From Unio delphinus (Eukaryota > Mollusca > Bivalvia > Unionida > Unionidae), in the NCBI GenBank assembly GCA_029339505.1, contig JAQISU010000094.1, positions 8,352,001 through 8,416,000 of the forward strand: a DNA stretch of 64,000 nt, given 5' to 3'. Below are positions 60,001 to 64,000 of this stretch, one piece after another. A program made the position numbers and the translations under genes. A model generated the notes under the pieces. It was not told where the DNA came from. It was given only the letters and a program-made list of their open reading frames with translations, and ran no database searches. Positions within the stretch are counted from its first letter, which is position 1; each line of letters opens with the position of its first letter.

Positions 60001-60867
60001 GAGTACTCAATCAACAGCATAGTTAAGTAGAGTACTCAATCAACAGCATAGTTAAGTAGAGTACTCAATCAACAGCATAGTTAAGTAGAGTACTCAATCA
60101 ACAGCATAGTTAAGTAGAGTACTCAATCAACAGCATAGTTAAGTAGAGTACTCAATCAACAGCATAGTTAAGTAGAGTACTCAATCAACAGCATAGTTAA
60201 GTAGAGTACTCAATCAACAGCATAGTTAAGTAGAGTACTCAATCAACAGCATAGTTAAGTAGAGTACTCAATCAACAGCATAGTTAAGTAGAGTACTCAA
60301 TCAACAGCATAGTTAAGTAGAGTACTCAATCAACAGCATAGTTAAGTAGAGTACTCAATCAACAGCATAGTTAAGTAGAGTACTCAATCAACAGCATAGT
60401 TAAGTAGAGTACTCAATCAACAGCATAGTTAAGTAGAGTACTCAATCAACAGCATAGTTAAGTAGAGTACTCAATCAACAGCATAGTTAAGTAGAGTACT
60501 CAATCAACAGCATAGTTAAGTAGAGTACTCAATCAACAGCATAGTTAAGTAGAGTACTCAATCAACAGCATAGTTAAGTAGAGTACTCAATCAACAGCAT
60601 AGTTAAGTAGAGTACTCAATCAACAGCATAGTTAAGTAGAGTACTCAATCAACAGCATAGTTAAGTAGAGTACTCAATCAACAGCATAGTTAAGTAGAGT
60701 ACTCAATCAACAGCATAGTTAAGTAGAGTACTCAATCAACAGCATAGTTAAGTAGAGTACTCAATCAACAGCATAGTTAAGTAGAGTACTCAATCAACAG
60801 CATAGTTAAGTAGAGTACTCAATCAACAGCATAGTTAAGTAGAGTACTCAATCAACAGCATAGTTAA
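57069..60867. repeat. 29-bp minisatellite, 131 monomers, two sequence blocks
   Basis: The monomer is GTAGAGTACTCAATCAACAG followed by CATAGTCAA. It carries the 8-bp palindrome GAGTACTC. The array length is an exact multiple of 29 (131 x 29 = 3,799), so no net indel has occurred. Monomer 1 is divergent (CTGCATAGTTTA). Monomers 2-83 end GTCAA. From 59476 all 48 remaining monomers end GTTAA. One other substitution was seen (T at 59855). Confidence 0.97.
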
Positions 60868-61110
60868 GTACTTGAATACTGAATACTCAGCACATTGAAA
60901 TGATTGGGAAATATAAATTTAGAGAAATAAGGAAGCATCAAAACATTTAAATGTATTAAAGTTTTTTTCAGTCGTTATTACAATTTAATTATTATTACTA
61001 CCAGGCATACAATTGTTTTTCTCCTTCATTTTTATTTTTTCCCTTTTCATTAGTTTGTGTGACTCTAATTACCATCTTTTTACATGTCCACCTTTTTGAT
61101 GGTATTTTTC

Positions 61111-61177
<67 letters not shown>

Positions 61178-62003
61178 ATTGGTTCATGGTCAATTGCTGC
61201 CTTACCAACTAACTCAGCGAGGGAGAAAAACTGGGCTTGGGGTAAAGCGACCTTCTAACATTTTGATATTAAATAATCTCTTTTCAGAACTTTATTAATA
61301 TCTTTTTTAACAGAAGAAAGAAATAAAAACAAACAAAGTATTTAATAGATTCCAAAATGTGCTTTTATCATAACCAAATAATGTGCCAGAAAATATTATC
61401 AACACTATTTCAACTTTGTCTAAATGGTAATGTAAATATTGTATTAAAATCCCACATACTCCTAACCATTATGAAGTTTTAGGAACTTGTAGGTTATTTG
61501 GTGCAGTTCAGTTTTCTTTTCTCTAACTCCAAGACTTCCCGTGTTCTCTCCATCATGCATGAGAGAGAGGATTTCGAAATAATTCTGTCCCATGTTTAAT
61601 TCATTTAGAAGACAGGGATAATGAATATTTTTAAGCGATAACATAACATAGTGTTGAAACAATATTTATATATATGTGTATTAATGCACTATGGACTGAT
61701 CACAATTTCATATAATATAGTATTTATATATCAAACTGCTTTATATGAACTCTTCAAAATCCATGTTAGTTAAATATATAAACATAAAACTGTGATTCAC
61801 ATATGGCTTGTCCACTAGAAGAATAAATAAGTATTACCTGACTCGCATCACTGATGATGACTGGCTAATGGTCAACAGTACTTAGAAAAAATGTTGTAGC
61901 TTTTTGTACAAACATGAATATTCTATTCTGTCTCTTAATCAAATTTAAAGTAAAACATTTAACAATTCAGAAAAAATAATGACAATAATGTATCCTGCAA
62001 CTT
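60868..62003. other. Spacer with GA microsatellite, 3' of the LRR gene
   Basis: About 29 GA units at 61114-61171, preceded by CAATGA and followed by GGTGGGATTGG. Elsewhere only short open frames. The 3' UTR of the LRR gene probably lies left of 62004 (AATAAA-like signals exist on the minus strand, none decisive). Confidence 0.6.
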
Positions 62004-62342
62004 TCAAGCTGATAGTTTTCCAAATGTATGCAAAAGAATTGAGGGGTTCTCAGGTGCCACATCAGAAGTCAAACCTTTTAAAACAATCACCATTCCCCTT
62101 TCTTTGGCTATAGTCTCTAAAACTGTAGTGGACTCGTCGGATATTTTTAAGTCATAAATATCTAAATGTTTTAAATTCTCACACTTTAGTACCATATTCA
62201 CCAAACTTTCATCTGAAAATCCTTTAATCCAACTGAGATTGAGTTGTTTTAACTTTTTGGCATATCTTGAAATGGACTCAAGTCCCTTGTCTGTTAGGTG
62301 TTTACATGCTGCAAGATTTAAGGTTTCCAATTCTGGTAATTT
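62004..62342 (-). CDS. Leucine-rich-repeat protein, last coding exon (FBXL-like)
   Basis: Acceptor CTTCTTTCCAG|AAA at 62342, then 112 codons in phase 0 to the TGA at 62004-62006. The start reads KLPELETLNLAACKHLTDKG. Three to four cysteine-containing LRRs follow (LKQLNLSWIKGFSDESL, LKHLDIYDLKISDES), then a non-LRR tail ending TFGKLSA. The 'L..L.L..C..LTD.GL' pattern is that of CC-type LRRs, found in F-box/LRR substrate receptors of SCF ubiquitin ligases and in AMN1-like proteins. No F-box is in the window, so membership is inferred. Upstream exons should lie to the right, beyond a repeat-filled intron. A TTP CAG acceptor and lack of stops make the exon secure; the exact gene is not identified. 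Confidence 0.8.
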   Translation of the reverse strand, partial: KLPELETLNLAACKHLTDKGLESISRYAKKLKQLNLSWIKGFSDESLVNMVLKCENLKHLDIYDLKISDESTTVLETIAKERGMVIVLKGLTSDVAPENPSILLHTFGKLSA

Positions 62343-62477
62343 CTGGAAAGAAGAAAAAACATTTCATATTATTTGTATACCATGTTCTAATGGTAAACAA
62401 ACTTTGTCATGATAATGATTAAATAATTGAGTGGGTTCCTGTTCTGGATTTGAACAGCAATTTTAACATGTTATTTA

Positions 62478-62827
62478 CAATATCGTTTGGGAAATGGGAG
62501 ATAAGTACAATATCATTTGGGAAATGGGAGATAAGTACAATATCATTTGGGAAAAGGGAGACAAGTACAATATCATTTGGGAAATGGGAGATAAGTACAA
62601 TATCATTTGGGAAATGGGAGATAAGTACAATATCATTTGGGAAATGGGAGATAAGTACAATATCATTTGGGAAATGGGATATAAGTACAATATCATTTGG
62701 GAAATGGGAGACAAGTACAATATCATTTGGGAAATGGGAGACAAGTACAATATCATTTGGGAAATGGGAGACAAGTACAATATCATTTGGGAAATGGGAG
62801 ATAAGTACAATATCATTTGGGAAATGG
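62478..62827. repeat. 30-bp minisatellite in the LRR gene intron
   Basis: About 11.6 copies of a unit with GGGAAATGGGAGATAAGTAC and AATATCATTT. Variants: GAC for GAT, AAGGGAG, GGGATAT. Because 30 is a multiple of three and the unit has few stops, both strands stay open for >110 codons. This is a periodicity effect. Confidence 0.95.
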
Positions 62828-63482
62828 AAACTAAATGACTTTGCCAAGGACACATGCAAGAAACCTACCCAGGCTTGCCTAGGTGGATAGGATGAAACCC
62901 CCAACTCTTAAATTAGGAGTCTTATTCTCTACTAACTGAACTAATGATTCGAAACATTACAATTTTAGAAAAAAGATTTCTGAAAATACATAGAGAAAAG
63001 GTTCTTCTATCAAATATAGTACACATAATAACAGAAGCCAGTTGTCTGTTTTGACTAATTGCTCTGTTTCATCAATAAGCATCATATATCTTTTTATGTC
63101 CACACAAAATTTGGCATTTATAGATATATAATTTACAACAGAAAGCATCAAACATTTCTGTATGGTAAAAGTAAGATTAGGAATAAATAAATGTTTTTTT
63201 AAAAATTAAGGAGTATACCAGAAGAAAATGTTCTGTTACTATAGTCAACTTAAATGAAATAAAAAAAAATCCAGACAAGGCTTTTTTAAAAAATAAAACT
63301 GTTCAAAAAATTCAGCTTTAAAGTATAAAATCATTGAATATGCTAAATATTTTGGATAAATAACCTCTTTAGTTTCAATTACCACAAGAAATCATTTTCT
63401 TTTCTTCCTTGGAACTATTCAAAACAATCTTGTAAAACTTGAGCTTGTGTAAAGCATCATTTAAAAGCCATGAATTTATCAT
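62828..63482. other. LRR gene intron sequence, nothing recognised
   Basis: It contains ACTTTGCCAAGGACACATGC...CTACCCAGGC at 62838-62880, which looks like part of a dispersed repeat or decayed coding sequence. Otherwise AT-rich and unassigned. Confidence 0.4.
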
Positions 63483-63795
63483 TTTTCATGAGGTACCAGT
63501 TTTGTTTGATTTCAATGGTGCCAGTCTGTGTGGATTTTTTTGGAGTGCCAGGTTTTGTGGATTTCATGCAGTACATGTTTTTGTGGATTTTATTGGGTAC
63601 CAGGTTTTGTGGATTTCATGCAGTACATGTTTTTGTGGATTTTATGGGGTGCCAGGTTTGTGGATTTCATTCAGTACATGTTTTTGTGGATTTTACTGGA
63701 TGCCAGTTTTTGTCGATTTTATTTAGTACCAGGTTTTGTTGATTTCATGCAATACAAGTTGTTGCGGATTTTATGGGATGCCAGGTTTGTGTATT
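63483..63795. repeat. 26/52-bp dimeric minisatellite
   Basis: Two related 26-bp half-units, GGTTTTGTGGATTTCATGCA(GTACAT) and GTTTTTGTGGATTTTATTGG(GTACCA), alternate for about six dimers with increasing divergence at the edges. Confidence 0.9.
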
Positions 63796-64000
63796 TTGTG
63801 TTTACTCACAATCAGAAATATCAGTGCCAAACAAAAAGATATTCTTCTATGGAAAAACTAGCATGCAAGTCTCAAACAAGAAAATTAAATTCTGAAAAAA
63901 TTAATTTTTTGACATAACCAGAAAAAGATGACTCCAAAGAAAATAAACAAATTCTAAGTAATTGAATTTTTGTGTCTTAGACTGGGTATTGGAGTGAAAA
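63796..64000. other. Window end, nothing recognised
   Basis: AT-rich sequence with no splice-bounded exon of the LRR gene seen on the minus strand. Confidence 0.45.

Noticed and set aside
57069..60867. CRISPR array (regular 29-bp repeats)
   Set aside because: The repeats are contiguous with no spacers, and the context is a eukaryotic genome. It is a minisatellite.
62419..62904. Overlapping long open frames on both strands (up to 161 codons)
   Set aside because: Caused by a 30-bp repeat lacking stops. Proteins would be pure decapeptide repeats on both strands with no splice context.
63439..63917. Cys/Phe/Trp-rich open frames resembling a repeat protein
   Set aside because: They arise from the 26/52-bp minisatellite. 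Three frames are open at once and frames drift between copies.

Overview
This is a gene-poor, AT-rich animal nuclear window. Short exons with GT..AG junctions, large introns, many transposon families and long tandem arrays all point to a metazoan. Two tRNA-headed SINEs, one resembling families I know from bivalves, together with the pogo/Tigger and Gmr1-like elements, suggest a mollusc, probably a bivalve. The organism is inference.

Left half (578-34088, minus strand): the 5' part of one gene, ANAPC7 (APC7, a TPR subunit of the anaphase-promoting complex). I place 12 coding exons whose splice sites and phases agree all the way through (1,275 nt, 425 codons). The 3' exons lie beyond base 1. 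Its introns hold minisatellites with 28-, 32-, 55/59-, ~80- and 30-bp units, two complete SINEs with target duplications, several TIR elements with TA targets (two pogo/Tigger copies keep DNA-binding parts but lack the catalytic domain), and a solo LTR. The splice acceptor and most of exon 8 are copied six times in tandem inside intron 7.

Middle (34300-42317): intergenic, with degenerate AT repeats, a 5'-truncated non-LTR retrotransposon with a 14-bp target duplication and a GGAT/GATA tail, GA microsatellites with shared flanks, and one promoter-like motif cluster.

Nested insertion complex (42313-~55020): three layers. The oldest is a decayed integrase-bearing large DNA element of Maverick/Polinton-adintovirus type (helicase, integrase and PLA2-like pieces). 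Its helicase fragment begins at the point where a young Ty3/gypsy-type element inserted (LTRs 1,684 bp with 2 visible differences, target duplication AACTC). That element encodes gag-protease-integrase with no reverse transcriptase. A scrap resembling the end of an RNase H lies after the integrase, so I read it as an internal-deletion derivative of a Gmr1-type (PR-INT-RT-RH) element. Its 3' LTR is split by a 3.7-kb element with 452-bp direct terminal repeats, each bounded by ~20-bp inverted repeats, and target duplication AAAT.

Right end (55040-64000): a 64-bp satellite, a 3.8-kb array of exactly 131 x 29-bp monomers with one sharp sequence switch, a GA microsatellite, the last exon of a leucine-rich-repeat (FBXL-like) gene on the minus strand, and 30-bp and 26/52-bp minisatellites.

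The only host genes I can support are ANAPC7 and the LRR gene. I saw no tRNA, rRNA or CRISPR locus.
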